Below the pieces are notes generated by a model, which saw only the letters and a list, made by a program, of their open reading frames with translations, was not told the origin of the DNA and did no database searches. Positions 16,406 to 24,290 of a DNA stretch of 47,536 nt are shown here, piece after piece. The position numbers and the translations under genes were made by a program. The stretch's first letter is position 1. Each line of letters opens with the position of its first letter. Source of the stretch: an uncultured Croceitalea sp. (GTDB lineage: Bacteria; Bacteroidota; Bacteroidia; Flavobacteriales; Flavobacteriaceae); contig CALGQU010000192.1 in the NCBI GenBank assembly GCA_937959125.1, positions 1 to 47,536 of the forward strand, given 5' to 3'.

Positions 16406-16423
16406 CAAATATAGCTATATTTG
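16406..16423. promoter_or_regulatory. Palindromic bidirectional promoter core (rhomboid / acyltransferase)
   Basis: CAAATATAGCTATATTTG is a perfect 18-bp palindrome. Its right half is TATATTTG (16416-16423), an exact -7 box for the plus-strand gene at 16440. Its left half is the same box on the minus strand (16406-16413) for the gene starting at 16386. The two ATGs lie 16 and 19 bp from the palindrome edges, so both leaders would be only about ten bases. Clear -33 elements were not found. Confidence 0.6.
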
Positions 16424-16439
16424 CCTAGACGTTTTTTAG

Positions 16440-17369
16440 ATGCAGCTGCTTGTTTTTGTACTGGCTTATCCATGGTTATGGGTAATTTCAAAACTACCTT
16501 TCCCTATTATATATGGTATTGCTGATGTGCTGTTTTACCTTATTTACCATATTATAGGGTATCGAAGAAAAGTGGTGTACGACAACCTCTCTTTGGTCTT
16601 CCCGGAAAAATCTACTGAAGAAAAGAAACGCATTTCCAAAAAGTTTTACAAACACCTCTGCGATTCCTTTTTGGAGATGGTAAAAACCACAAGCCTTTCC
16701 AAATCTGAAATAGCCAAAAGATATGCCATAACAAATGTGGAACTCCTACAAGAATTGGAAAAGCAAAAAAGTATTTTGGTCGTATGTTCACATTATGCCA
16801 ATTGGGAATGGAACACGAGCATAAACAACCATGTAAAATCCAAAGGTTATGGGGTGTACACAAAAATTAGCAATAGGTATTTTGACGCTTGGAGCAGAAA
16901 AGTGCGTGCCCGATGGAATACTACATTAATCACACAACAAGAAACCGTAAAAACCATTGTTAAAAATAAGCGTGATAATATTGTTGGTATTTTTGGTATG
17001 GTTAGTGATCAATCCCCGCAGATGAGCCGTACGCAATATTGGAAGGAATTTATGGGGATTCGTGTGCCTGTTATCAATGGTCCGGAGACCTTGGCCCGGA
17101 AAATGGATTTAGCCGTTGTATTTTTAAAGGTTTCTAAAGTAAGACGCGGCTACTATAAGGCAGATTTCGTGACCATTACCACCGAAGCACCCTCAACAAA
17201 AAAAGGGGAAATTACCAACGCTTTCTTGAAAATGGCAGAACGTCAAATCCATGAAGAACCTGCATATTATTTATGGACCCATAAGCGCTGGAAACACAGA
17301 GGCAAGGAGGAGGAGCGGGCAAAAGTGCTTGCCAAAAAAGCCAAATTAAGGAAGGGCTATGAAATTTAG
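16440..17369 (+). CDS. Lipid A biosynthesis acyltransferase (LpxL/HtrB family)
   Basis: 309 residues. An N-terminal membrane segment (about 1-40) is followed by the LpxL/HtrB acyltransferase domain with the H-x4-E active-site motif in SHYANWEW (His118, Glu123). Further family signs are GIFGMVSDQSPQ and a basic C-terminal tail (KRAKLRKGY-like). It should add a secondary acyl chain to lipid A, or act as a related lysophospholipid acyltransferase, at the inner membrane. Together with lpxH at 6077, it is the second lipid A gene in the window. Its last 11 bp overlap the following hydrolase gene, so the two are translated from one message. Confidence 0.9.
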   Translation: MQLLVFVLAYPWLWVISKLPFPIIYGIADVLFYLIYHIIGYRRKVVYDNLSLVFPEKSTEEKKRISKKFYKHLCDSFLEMVKTTSLSKSEIAKRYAITNVELLQELEKQKSILVVCSHYANWEWNTSINNHVKSKGYGVYTKISNRYFDAWSRKVRARWNTTLITQQETVKTIVKNKRDNIVGIFGMVSDQSPQMSRTQYWKEFMGIRVPVINGPETLARKMDLAVVFLKVSKVRRGYYKADFVTITTEAPSTKKGEITNAFLKMAERQIHEEPAYYLWTHKRWKHRGKEEERAKVLAKKAKLRKGYEI

Positions 17370-18207
17370 AAAACGTTATATTCTGTATACCTTGGCCCTT
17401 GGTTATTTGCTGTTTGCACATTCTTGTATGACGTTACGTACTTCCCCTAAAGAAGCAAAAGCCTTTTTTGCTGAGCAAGGAGTAGCTTATAAAGATACTT
17501 CCATTAGCGTAAGAGATCAAACCATACATTATATAGAAACTGGTAACGCTAGAGGACATAACCTTGTTTTCGTACATGGCTCCCCGGGAAGTTGGGACGC
17601 TTGGAAGAATTATTTAATCGATTCCACCTTGCTAAAAGAGTATCGAATTATAGCGGTAGATCGTCCCGGATTTGGGTATAGCGACTTTAGAAAAAGTCAA
17701 GACCTAACGACCCAAGCACAGATTCTCAATGATTTTTTGACCGTAAAAACCAATGGACAACCAATAACCTTAATAGGGCATTCTTATGGAGGGCCATTGA
17801 TCGTTAAAATGGCTCTGGACCAACCAGAATTACACCAAAATCTATTGATTTTGGCCGGTGCTTTGGATCCAAAGGCGGAAAAGCCAGAAAAATGGCGAAA
17901 ACCGCTGCGTTGGTTTCCCTTCAAATATCTAGTACCCGGTGCATTGCGGCCGTCCAACGATGAGCTTTGGTGGTTAAAAAAAGAGCTGTGGGATATGCAA
18001 CCAGAACTACCATATCTTACACAAAACGTGCATATCATCCACGGAAAATTGGATAAGTTGGTGCCTTACAGCAATGTTGGCTATATGCAAGAATCATTTA
18101 CCAATGTAGAAAGCCTTACTGTAGTGACCTTGGAAGAGGAAAACCATTTTATTGTTTGGACCCGCGAAGACCTTGTTAAAGAGGCCATTATATCCGTGAC
18201 AAAATGA
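17359..18207 (+). CDS. Alpha/beta hydrolase, probably membrane-anchored
   Basis: 282 residues with an N-terminal hydrophobic stretch (6-20) ending in F-A-H-S-C; Cys23 is a possible lipidation site, though His at -2 is unusual. The alpha/beta-hydrolase fold shows the oxyanion loop VHGSPGS (72-78), the nucleophile elbow GHSYGG with Ser142, Asp232 in HGKLDKLVP and His263 in ENHFIVW, so the catalytic triad is complete. The substrate is unknown. The 11-bp overlap with the lipid A acyltransferase gene suggests a role on acylated envelope lipids, but this is inference from context only. Confidence 0.85.
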   Translation: MKFRKRYILYTLALGYLLFAHSCMTLRTSPKEAKAFFAEQGVAYKDTSISVRDQTIHYIETGNARGHNLVFVHGSPGSWDAWKNYLIDSTLLKEYRIIAVDRPGFGYSDFRKSQDLTTQAQILNDFLTVKTNGQPITLIGHSYGGPLIVKMALDQPELHQNLLILAGALDPKAEKPEKWRKPLRWFPFKYLVPGALRPSNDELWWLKKELWDMQPELPYLTQNVHIIHGKLDKLVPYSNVGYMQESFTNVESLTVVTLEEENHFIVWTREDLVKEAIISVTK

Positions 18208-18286
18208 TAAATTCCCAATAAAAGTATTTCCAGTTTGTAAGTTCTTTGTTTTGTTGACCGACAGAAACAACAAACACAAAAGCAAT

Positions 18287-18751
18287 ATGAAAAAACTAGT
18301 ATTTGCCCTAGCCTTCTTAATTGCAGGATTGGGCAGCCTTACAGCACAAGAATTCAATAGAATTCCTTACAACCCAGAAATAAAAGACCTTGCGGACGGT
18401 TGGTATACATTCAGTATCGAAGGGGCTTCCTTTGATGTTGAGGTTTCTTTAGGACGTTACGTAAAAGGAAACATTACTTGGTTTGACGGCACTACCTACT
18501 CTGGCGACCTATCCGGCACCAATTTAAGTGGTAAGGGCACCTATACGTGGCCAGATGGCAGTAAATATGAAGGTGCTTTTAAAAAACACCAAATGCATGG
18601 TAAGGGTTCGTTGACCGATGCGGAAGGCCAAAAATGGAGCGGTAAATGGAAGAACAACCAAAAGAATGGTAAAGGAACTTTATTTGATAGTGAAGGGGCC
18701 ATAACCAAAAAAGGGGTTTGGCAATCCGGGGAACTGGTTGCAGAAAAATAA
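18287..18751 (+). CDS. Exported MORN-repeat protein
   Basis: 154 residues from the ATG at 18287, which gives a signal peptide KKLVFALAFLIAGLGSLTAQ. The mature part has three or four MORN-like repeats: YSGDLSGTNLSGKGTYTWPDG, YEGAFKKHQMHGKGSLTD and WSGKWKNNQKNGKGTLF (shown as separate units). MORN repeats form an extended beta sheet and may bind lipids or proteins; the role here is unknown. The gene stands alone, 79 bp after the hydrolase gene, and is closed by a strong terminator. Confidence 0.85.
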   Translation: MKKLVFALAFLIAGLGSLTAQEFNRIPYNPEIKDLADGWYTFSIEGASFDVEVSLGRYVKGNITWFDGTTYSGDLSGTNLSGKGTYTWPDGSKYEGAFKKHQMHGKGSLTDAEGQKWSGKWKNNQKNGKGTLFDSEGAITKKGVWQSGELVAEK

Positions 18752-18775
18752 TCCCAACATTTTAAGAAAATAACA

Positions 18776-18801
18776 ATGGGCGTCTAGGACGCCCATTTTT
18801 T
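18776..18801. terminator. Terminator between MORN gene and glmM
   Basis: A perfect 9-bp stem ATGGGCGTC / GACGCCCAT with loop TAG is followed by a T run on the plus strand. It lies 2 bp from the stop codon of the convergent glmM gene. On the minus strand the following bases (TTGTTA) are less T-rich, so it acts best on the plus strand. Confidence 0.88.
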
Positions 18802-18803
18802 GT

Positions 18804-20192
18804 TTATAATCCTGCGATAGTCTTTATTTCCAATATGATACGGTCTGCCAACTGGTCCGCTTCCGTTTGTGATTTTGCCTCGGTATAAATCCTAATGATC
18901 GGTTCTGTGTTTGATTTTCGTAAATGCACCCAATTCTCCTCAAAGTCAATTTTTACCCCATCAATGGTAGAGACGTCCTCATCTTCATATTTTTTGTGCA
19001 TCGCCTTTAAAAGAGCATCCACGTCCAATTCTGGAGTCAATTGTATTTTTTTCTTGCTCATAAAGTAACTGGGATAACTGGCGCGTAATTCCGCTACAGT
19101 CCCACCCTTTTCTGCCATGAGCATCAAGAACAAAGCAGTTCCCACAAGGGAATCCCTGCCGTAGTGGCTCTCTGGGTAGATAATACCCCCATTGCCCTCA
19201 CCACCGATAATGGCATTGTTCGCTTTCATTTTGGTCACCACATTGACTTCGCCTACCGCAGCTGCTTCATAGGTGCCTCCGTGTTTTTGGGTAATATCAC
19301 GTAATGCACGTGAAGATGATAAATTGGAGACCGTATTCCCCTTGGTCTTTCCTAGGACATAGTCCGCACAAGCCACCAAAGTATATTCCTCACCAAACAT
19401 TTCACCGTCATCACTTATAAAAGCCAAACGGTCCACATCGGGGTCTACGACAATCCCAAAATCCGCCTTTTCCTTAACCACCAATTCGCAAATATCTTTT
19501 AAGTGTTCCTTTAAAGGTTCCGGATTATGGGGAAAATGCCCTGTAGGATCGCAATACAACTCCACGACCTCTACGCCCAACTCCTTTAAAAGGGCAGGAA
19601 TGGCAATACCTCCCGTAGAATTTACGCCATCTACTACTACTTTGAATTTCTTCTTTCTAATGACATCGGCATCTACCAATGCAAGCTGTAGTACTTCATC
19701 AATATGGATGTCGATATAGGCATCATTCTTGGAAATGCTCCCTAAATCATCAACTTCAGAGAAATCAAAATCCTCTTTTTCCGCCAAAGCCAAGATTTTA
19801 GCTCCTTGGGCAGCATCCAAAAACTCGCCTTTTTCATTCAATAACTTTAAAGCGTTCCATTGTTTGGGATTATGGCTTGCGGTGAGGATGATTCCCCCAT
19901 CGGCACCTTCCAAAGGAACCGCTATCTCTACCGTTGGCGTGGTGGACAACCCTAAATCAATAACATCGATCCCCAAACCTACCAAAGTGGCCACCACCAA
20001 ATTCTGTATCATTTCACCGGACAAACGTGCATCCCTGCCAATTACTACTTTAAGCTTTTCCTTTCCACTATAGGTCTTTAACCAAGTACCATAAGAAGCA
20101 GCAAATTTAACGGCATCAACAGGGGTGAGGTTGTTCCCTACATTTCCGCCAATGGTACCTCTAATTCCAGATATTGATTTAATTAATGTCAT
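18804..20192 (-). CDS. glmM: Phosphoglucosamine mutase (phosphohexomutase family)
   Basis: 462 residues from the ATG at 20192, which gives the family N-terminus TLIKSISGIRGTIGG; an upstream in-frame start at 20213 adds seven unrelated residues. The active-site phosphoserine is Ser106 in TASHNPKQWN. The metal loop is D250-P-D252-V-D254-R, the sugar loop is GEGNGG (331-336) and the phosphate site is RKSNTEP near the C-terminus. GlmM converts glucosamine-6-phosphate to glucosamine-1-phosphate for UDP-GlcNAc, peptidoglycan and lipid A. A phosphomannomutase/phosphoglucomutase role cannot be excluded from sequence alone. Confidence 0.85.
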   Translation of the reverse strand: MTLIKSISGIRGTIGGNVGNNLTPVDAVKFAASYGTWLKTYSGKEKLKVVIGRDARLSGEMIQNLVVATLVGLGIDVIDLGLSTTPTVEIAVPLEGADGGIILTASHNPKQWNALKLLNEKGEFLDAAQGAKILALAEKEDFDFSEVDDLGSISKNDAYIDIHIDEVLQLALVDADVIRKKKFKVVVDGVNSTGGIAIPALLKELGVEVVELYCDPTGHFPHNPEPLKEHLKDICELVVKEKADFGIVVDPDVDRLAFISDDGEMFGEEYTLVACADYVLGKTKGNTVSNLSSSRALRDITQKHGGTYEAAAVGEVNVVTKMKANNAIIGGEGNGGIIYPESHYGRDSLVGTALFLMLMAEKGGTVAELRASYPSYFMSKKKIQLTPELDVDALLKAMHKKYEDEDVSTIDGVKIDFEENWVHLRKSNTEPIIRIYTEAKSQTEADQLADRIILEIKTIAGL

Positions 20193-20210
20193 GTGTTCAA
20201 AAAGTTTTTG

Positions 20211-20218
20211 CAAATATA
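20211..20218 (-). promoter_or_regulatory. -7 box of the glmM promoter
   Basis: On the minus strand this reads TATATTTG, an exact TAnnTTTG match, 18 bp before the ATG at 20192. This spacing repeats that seen at aroC and at the rhomboid/acyltransferase promoter. Confidence 0.5.
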
Positions 20219-20278
20219 TACCGATGGTGGTTATTCTATCTTTTGTATTTGTATTTTTCTAATCTTTAGTATACTGGA

Positions 20279-20872
20279 ATGAATTTTTTAGCACACATCT
20301 ACTTATCCTTTGATGAACCCCAGATTACCTTGGGTAATTTTTTTGCCGATCACATACGGGGAAACAAATACAAACACCTGCCGGAGCGTATTCAAAAAGG
20401 AATCTTATTGCATCGAGAGATAGATACGTTCACGGACTCGCATGCCATCCCTAAAATAAGTAGTAAGCGTTTGCATAAAAACTACAGCCATTATAGCCGG
20501 GTCATCGTCGATATTTTTTACGACCATTATTTGGCCAAAAATTGGAAAAGCTATTCAGAAATCCCTCTGGACCGCTATGTGAGCGATTTTTATGACCTTT
20601 TGGAGCAAAATTTTAGCCTATTGCCAACGGGTACACAGCGTATGATGCCCTATATGGTTGCTGATAATTGGCTGTACAATTATGCCAATTTAGAAGGGAT
20701 TTCCAGGGTGTTGGATGGTATGAACAGGCGTACCAAAAATAAATCCAAAATGAATTTTGCCATTCTGGATTTGGAAGAACACTATACGGATTTTGAAAAA
20801 GAGTTCACCGCTTTTTTTGAAGAATTGATTACCTTTTCCCAACATAAATTCAACACACTATGCGAAGACTGA
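20279..20872 (+). CDS. ACP phosphodiesterase-like protein (AcpH/DUF479 family)
   Basis: 197 residues. The N-terminus MNFLAHIYLSF, followed by GNFFADHIRGNKY, HREIDTFTDSH (about 46-56) and the conserved helix RVIVDIFYDHYLAKNW, is typical of the AcpH family. AcpH removes the 4'-phosphopantetheine arm from acyl carrier protein; the conserved His and Asp residues lie in these motifs. Distant HD-domain resemblance has been noted for this family. The 3' end overlaps the gamma-glutamyltransferase gene by 13 bp, so the two are translationally linked. Confidence 0.87.
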   Translation: MNFLAHIYLSFDEPQITLGNFFADHIRGNKYKHLPERIQKGILLHREIDTFTDSHAIPKISSKRLHKNYSHYSRVIVDIFYDHYLAKNWKSYSEIPLDRYVSDFYDLLEQNFSLLPTGTQRMMPYMVADNWLYNYANLEGISRVLDGMNRRTKNKSKMNFAILDLEEHYTDFEKEFTAFFEELITFSQHKFNTLCED

Positions 20873-22542
20873 CCCTCTTGGTACCTCTTCTGTTTTTTGT
20901 TCAATGTAAAAAACAAACGACTCCCCCAACGGGATTGGTCGCCAAAAAAGCGATGGTTGTTTCCGCACGGGGAGAGGCCTCCAAAATTGGGGTGGGCATC
21001 ATGCAAAAAGGAGGAAATGTCTTTGATGCCATGGTTGCCACGGAAATGGCCTTGGCCGTAGCTTACCCTTTTGCAGGAAACCTGGGCGGCGGTGGTTTTA
21101 TGGTGTATAGAAAAGCGGATGGGGAGGTCGGCGCCTTGGACTATAGGGAAAAGGCACCCTTATCTGCCCATGCGGACATGTATCTGGACTCTTTAGGGAA
21201 CGTGATTCCCAATATGAGTACCGTAGGTGCCACGGCCGTAGGTGTACCGGGTACGGTTGCCGGAATTATGGAAGTACACCAAAAATTTGGGAGCCTTCCT
21301 TTAAAAACTATTTTGGAACCTGTGATCGCACTGGCAAAAAAAGGAGTGGTAGTTACGGAGAAACAGGCAAAGCGTATTGAAAATTATCAAGAAGAGTTTA
21401 TTGAGGTAAACGGCGACAGTACCAAGTTCGCGCAAGGATTTAAAGCGGGGGACACCATCAAATATCCCAAACTGGCGCAGACCCTAACAAAAATTATGAA
21501 CGAAGGCCGCAATGGTTTTTACAAGGGTGAAGTTGCCCAACAATTGGCCAGTTTTATACAAGAAAATGGTGGTTTTATTACGGAGGAAGATTTGGCAAAG
21601 TATGAAGCGAAATGGCGGTATCCGGTAAAGTTTAAGTACAAGGATCTAAAAGTTATTTCCATGAGCCCGCCCAGTAGTGGTGGCGTTACCATGAACCAAA
21701 TCTTTAAGATGATGGAACCTTATGACGTGAGGTCTTTTGGTCATAATTCTGCCCAAACCGTACAGTTGTTTACGGAAGCAGCGCGTAGGGCCTATGCCGA
21801 CCGGAACTATTTTTTGGGGGATCCAGATTTTGTGGATATCCCGTTGGATGTTATTTTGACGGATAGCTACTTGAAGGAACGGATGGTCAATTTTTCTTTT
21901 GATAAGGCCACACTTTCCAGTGATGTAAGCCATGGCGAAGTGGAGATTGTGGAAAGTATGGAAACTACCCACTACTCTATTGTCGATGCCCAAGGGAATG
22001 CTATTTCTGCGACCACGACCCTTAATGGGGCTTATGGTTCCAAACTTTACCATGCGGAGCTTGGTTTCTTTTTGAACAACGAAATGGACGATTTTAGTGC
22101 CAAACCCGGCGTGCCCAATATGTTTGGGCTTATTGGGGCGGAAGCCAATAGTATTGCCCCGGAAAAGCGGATGTTGAGTAGTATGACCCCCACCATTGTA
22201 GAAAAAGACGGTAAATTATGGATGGTTGTAGGCACCCCGGGAGGGTCTACCATCATTACCGCTGTAGCACAAACGATTTTAAATGTTTATGAGTTTGACT
22301 TAAGCATGCAAGACGCGGTGAACGCTCCCCGTTTTCACCACCAGTGGTTACCGGATATGGTTGTTTTTGAACCTGATGGATTTTCAGATGACTTGAAATC
22401 CAATTTAAAAGAAAAGGGATATATCATCAATGAGAATAGGACCCCTATTATAGGGAAAGTCGATGCCATAAAAGTGCTGCCAGATGGTCGACTGGAAGGT
22501 GGTGCCGATAAACGGGGAGATGATACCGCCCTTGGGTTTTAA
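20860..22542 (+). CDS. ggt: Gamma-glutamyltransferase
   Basis: 560 residues. An N-terminal hydrophobic signal (1-16) ends in F-V-Q-C and may be a lipoprotein or ordinary signal. The proenzyme shows LGGGGFMVYR (about 75-84) and the autocleavage site before Thr369 in E-T-T-H-Y-S-I-V-D, matching Thr391 of the E. coli enzyme. The small subunit holds the conserved NNEMDDFS and GTPGGSTIIT motifs. It should act in the periplasm, hydrolysing or transferring gamma-glutamyl groups from glutathione-like peptides. It begins inside the end of the AcpH-like gene, and a DcsG-like ATP-grasp ligase follows 37 bp downstream. Confidence 0.95.
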   Translation: MRRLTLLVPLLFFVQCKKQTTPPTGLVAKKAMVVSARGEASKIGVGIMQKGGNVFDAMVATEMALAVAYPFAGNLGGGGFMVYRKADGEVGALDYREKAPLSAHADMYLDSLGNVIPNMSTVGATAVGVPGTVAGIMEVHQKFGSLPLKTILEPVIALAKKGVVVTEKQAKRIENYQEEFIEVNGDSTKFAQGFKAGDTIKYPKLAQTLTKIMNEGRNGFYKGEVAQQLASFIQENGGFITEEDLAKYEAKWRYPVKFKYKDLKVISMSPPSSGGVTMNQIFKMMEPYDVRSFGHNSAQTVQLFTEAARRAYADRNYFLGDPDFVDIPLDVILTDSYLKERMVNFSFDKATLSSDVSHGEVEIVESMETTHYSIVDAQGNAISATTTLNGAYGSKLYHAELGFFLNNEMDDFSAKPGVPNMFGLIGAEANSIAPEKRMLSSMTPTIVEKDGKLWMVVGTPGGSTIITAVAQTILNVYEFDLSMQDAVNAPRFHHQWLPDMVVFEPDGFSDDLKSNLKEKGYIINENRTPIIGKVDAIKVLPDGRLEGGADKRGDDTALGF

Positions 22543-22579
22543 TGTATACTATAGTATTGGCTGATTCTTAAATAGCTGT

Positions 22580-23512
22580 ATGACCGTTTCCAAAATGATG
22601 TTCGATATTGTTTTACTGGCCGACTCCCGCTATGTAAACCCAGAGAAAAAAAATGTGTACGTAAACAACGTCCTCCAGGAGGACCAGGTACTCACGGATG
22701 CCTTGGTAAAAGAGGGGTTTAGGGTTGGCCGAAAAGCTTGGGACGATCCTACCTTTGATTGGTCCACCACCAGATATGCTATTTTTAGGGCCACTTGGGA
22801 TTATTTTGACCGGTATGGGGAATTCTTCCAATGGTTTCAACAGGCAGCAAAACAAACCCAATTCATCAATTCCAAAGCCTTGATACGATGGAATATGGAC
22901 AAACACTATTTAAAGGATTTGCAAGTAAAAAAAGTGCATGTTCCTAAAACCTTGTTTGTTGAAACCGGTGAAACCATTGGCCTTCTAGAAGCGATAATCA
23001 AAGCAAAAAACGAATTGCATTTTAAAGGGGACACTTTTGTCATTAAACCGTGTATCGCAGGTGGGGCAAGACATACCTATAAATTCCATGAAACGGAATG
23101 GGAACACTATGACCCCATCTTTCAGAAATTAATTAGGGAAGAAGCGATGATGTTACAGGAATTTCAACAGCGTATCGTAAGTGATGGAGAGGTGTCCATG
23201 ATGGTCTTTGGGGGGCAATACACCCACGCCATTCTAAAAATAGCCAAACCGGGTGATTTTAGGGTGCAGGATGATTTTGGGGGTTCGGTACAGGAGTATC
23301 ATCCAAGCAAGGAAGAAATTAATTTTGCAGAGCATGCCTTTGCCCAATGCCCGGAAATGCCCATGTATGGCAGGGCGGATATCTTTAAGGACAATGACGG
23401 AAAATTAGCTTTGGCGGAACTGGAGATTTTTGAACCGGAACTGTGGTTTCGGTTTTATCCAAAAGCAGCGACCCTTTTTGCCCAACAACTTAAAAAACAA
23501 ATCGACACATGA
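22580..23512 (+). CDS. ATP-grasp ligase of the DcsG/CycH-like type
   Basis: 310 residues; an ATG five codons downstream is an alternative start. Recognisable parts are an N-terminal domain with FRATWDYFDRYGEF (about 69-82), the ATP-binding strand FVIKPCIAGGARHTY (about 153-167), MMLQEFQQRI, a central GEVSMMVFGG and the C-terminal metal-binding ALAELEIFEPELWFR (about 276-290). This is the pattern of RimK/DcsG-like ligases, some of which close D-cycloserine in Streptomyces. The ligated substrate here is unknown. It follows ggt closely and its stop overlaps the next gene by ATGA, so the three likely form one operon. Confidence 0.8.
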   Translation: MTVSKMMFDIVLLADSRYVNPEKKNVYVNNVLQEDQVLTDALVKEGFRVGRKAWDDPTFDWSTTRYAIFRATWDYFDRYGEFFQWFQQAAKQTQFINSKALIRWNMDKHYLKDLQVKKVHVPKTLFVETGETIGLLEAIIKAKNELHFKGDTFVIKPCIAGGARHTYKFHETEWEHYDPIFQKLIREEAMMLQEFQQRIVSDGEVSMMVFGGQYTHAILKIAKPGDFRVQDDFGGSVQEYHPSKEEINFAEHAFAQCPEMPMYGRADIFKDNDGKLALAELEIFEPELWFRFYPKAATLFAQQLKKQIDT

Positions 23513-24207
23513 AAAAAGTGATCAAAAAAATAGGTGTTGGGATGGGAATCCTTCTTTTGTTGACCCTTGGAATCGGATTGTTTTTACATGAAAGCTTACC
23601 CCAAGGAAAAAAAGGCCCAGAAGCAGATGCCCTTGCCCATAACATGCTTAAAGCCCTCAATCTTGAAGCGTATCAAAATACCCGCTATCTGGAATGGTCA
23701 TTTAGGAACAATACCCATCATTATAGATGGGACAAGGACACCAATAAGGTTGAAGTGGTTTGGGACAATCATAAGGTGGATTTAAACCTTTCCAATCCAG
23801 CTCATAGTACTACATATACCGATAATAAAGCTGTAGTTGGACGCAAAAATAGTACGCTTATTGACAGGGCTTTGGATAAATTCAACAACGATTCCTTTTG
23901 GTTGGTGGCCCCATATAAAGTATTTGATAAAGGGGTGTCAAGAAGTATCGTTACCCTAAAAAATGGCACTAAAGGCTTGTTGGTGAGCTATACTTTGGGC
24001 GGTTCTACCCCGGGGGACAGTTATCTATGGTTGCTCAATGAGAACGGATTCCCCAATGCGTATAAAATGTGGGTAGGTAGTATTCCTATTGGAGGACTGG
24101 AAGCTAGTTGGGACGATTGGGTGGTGACGGAGAGCGGCGCATTTTTGCCTAAATCACATCAACTTGGGCCATTTACCTTATCGCTTGGCAATATTAGGGG
24201 GTGGTAA
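23509..24207 (+). CDS. Membrane-anchored protein of unknown function
   Basis: 232 residues. One N-terminal membrane segment (about 8-26) is followed by an extracytoplasmic domain rich in Trp, Asn and Asp (for example NTRYLEWSFRNNTHHYRWD and PGDSYLWLLNENGFPNAYKMW as separate stretches). It resembles conserved flavobacterial hypothetical proteins, but I recognise no named domain. The ATG overlaps the stop of the ATP-grasp gene by 4 bp. It is the last gene of the ggt unit; I see no clear terminator in the 83 bp before the convergent channel gene. Confidence 0.75.
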   Translation: MKKVIKKIGVGMGILLLLTLGIGLFLHESLPQGKKGPEADALAHNMLKALNLEAYQNTRYLEWSFRNNTHHYRWDKDTNKVEVVWDNHKVDLNLSNPAHSTTYTDNKAVVGRKNSTLIDRALDKFNNDSFWLVAPYKVFDKGVSRSIVTLKNGTKGLLVSYTLGGSTPGDSYLWLLNENGFPNAYKMWVGSIPIGGLEASWDDWVVTESGAFLPKSHQLGPFTLSLGNIRGW

Positions 24208-24290
24208 TTTAAAACAGCTAGTAATTGATGGGGGCGTGTCTTTCTAAAAAAGTGTGTCCAATGGGTGGTTCAGCATCTAATTATCTTAAG

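Noticed and set aside
24208-24290. Terminator between the ggt operon and the channel gene
   Set aside because: The GTGTC motifs here are direct, not inverted, repeats; no convincing stem with a T tract is present.
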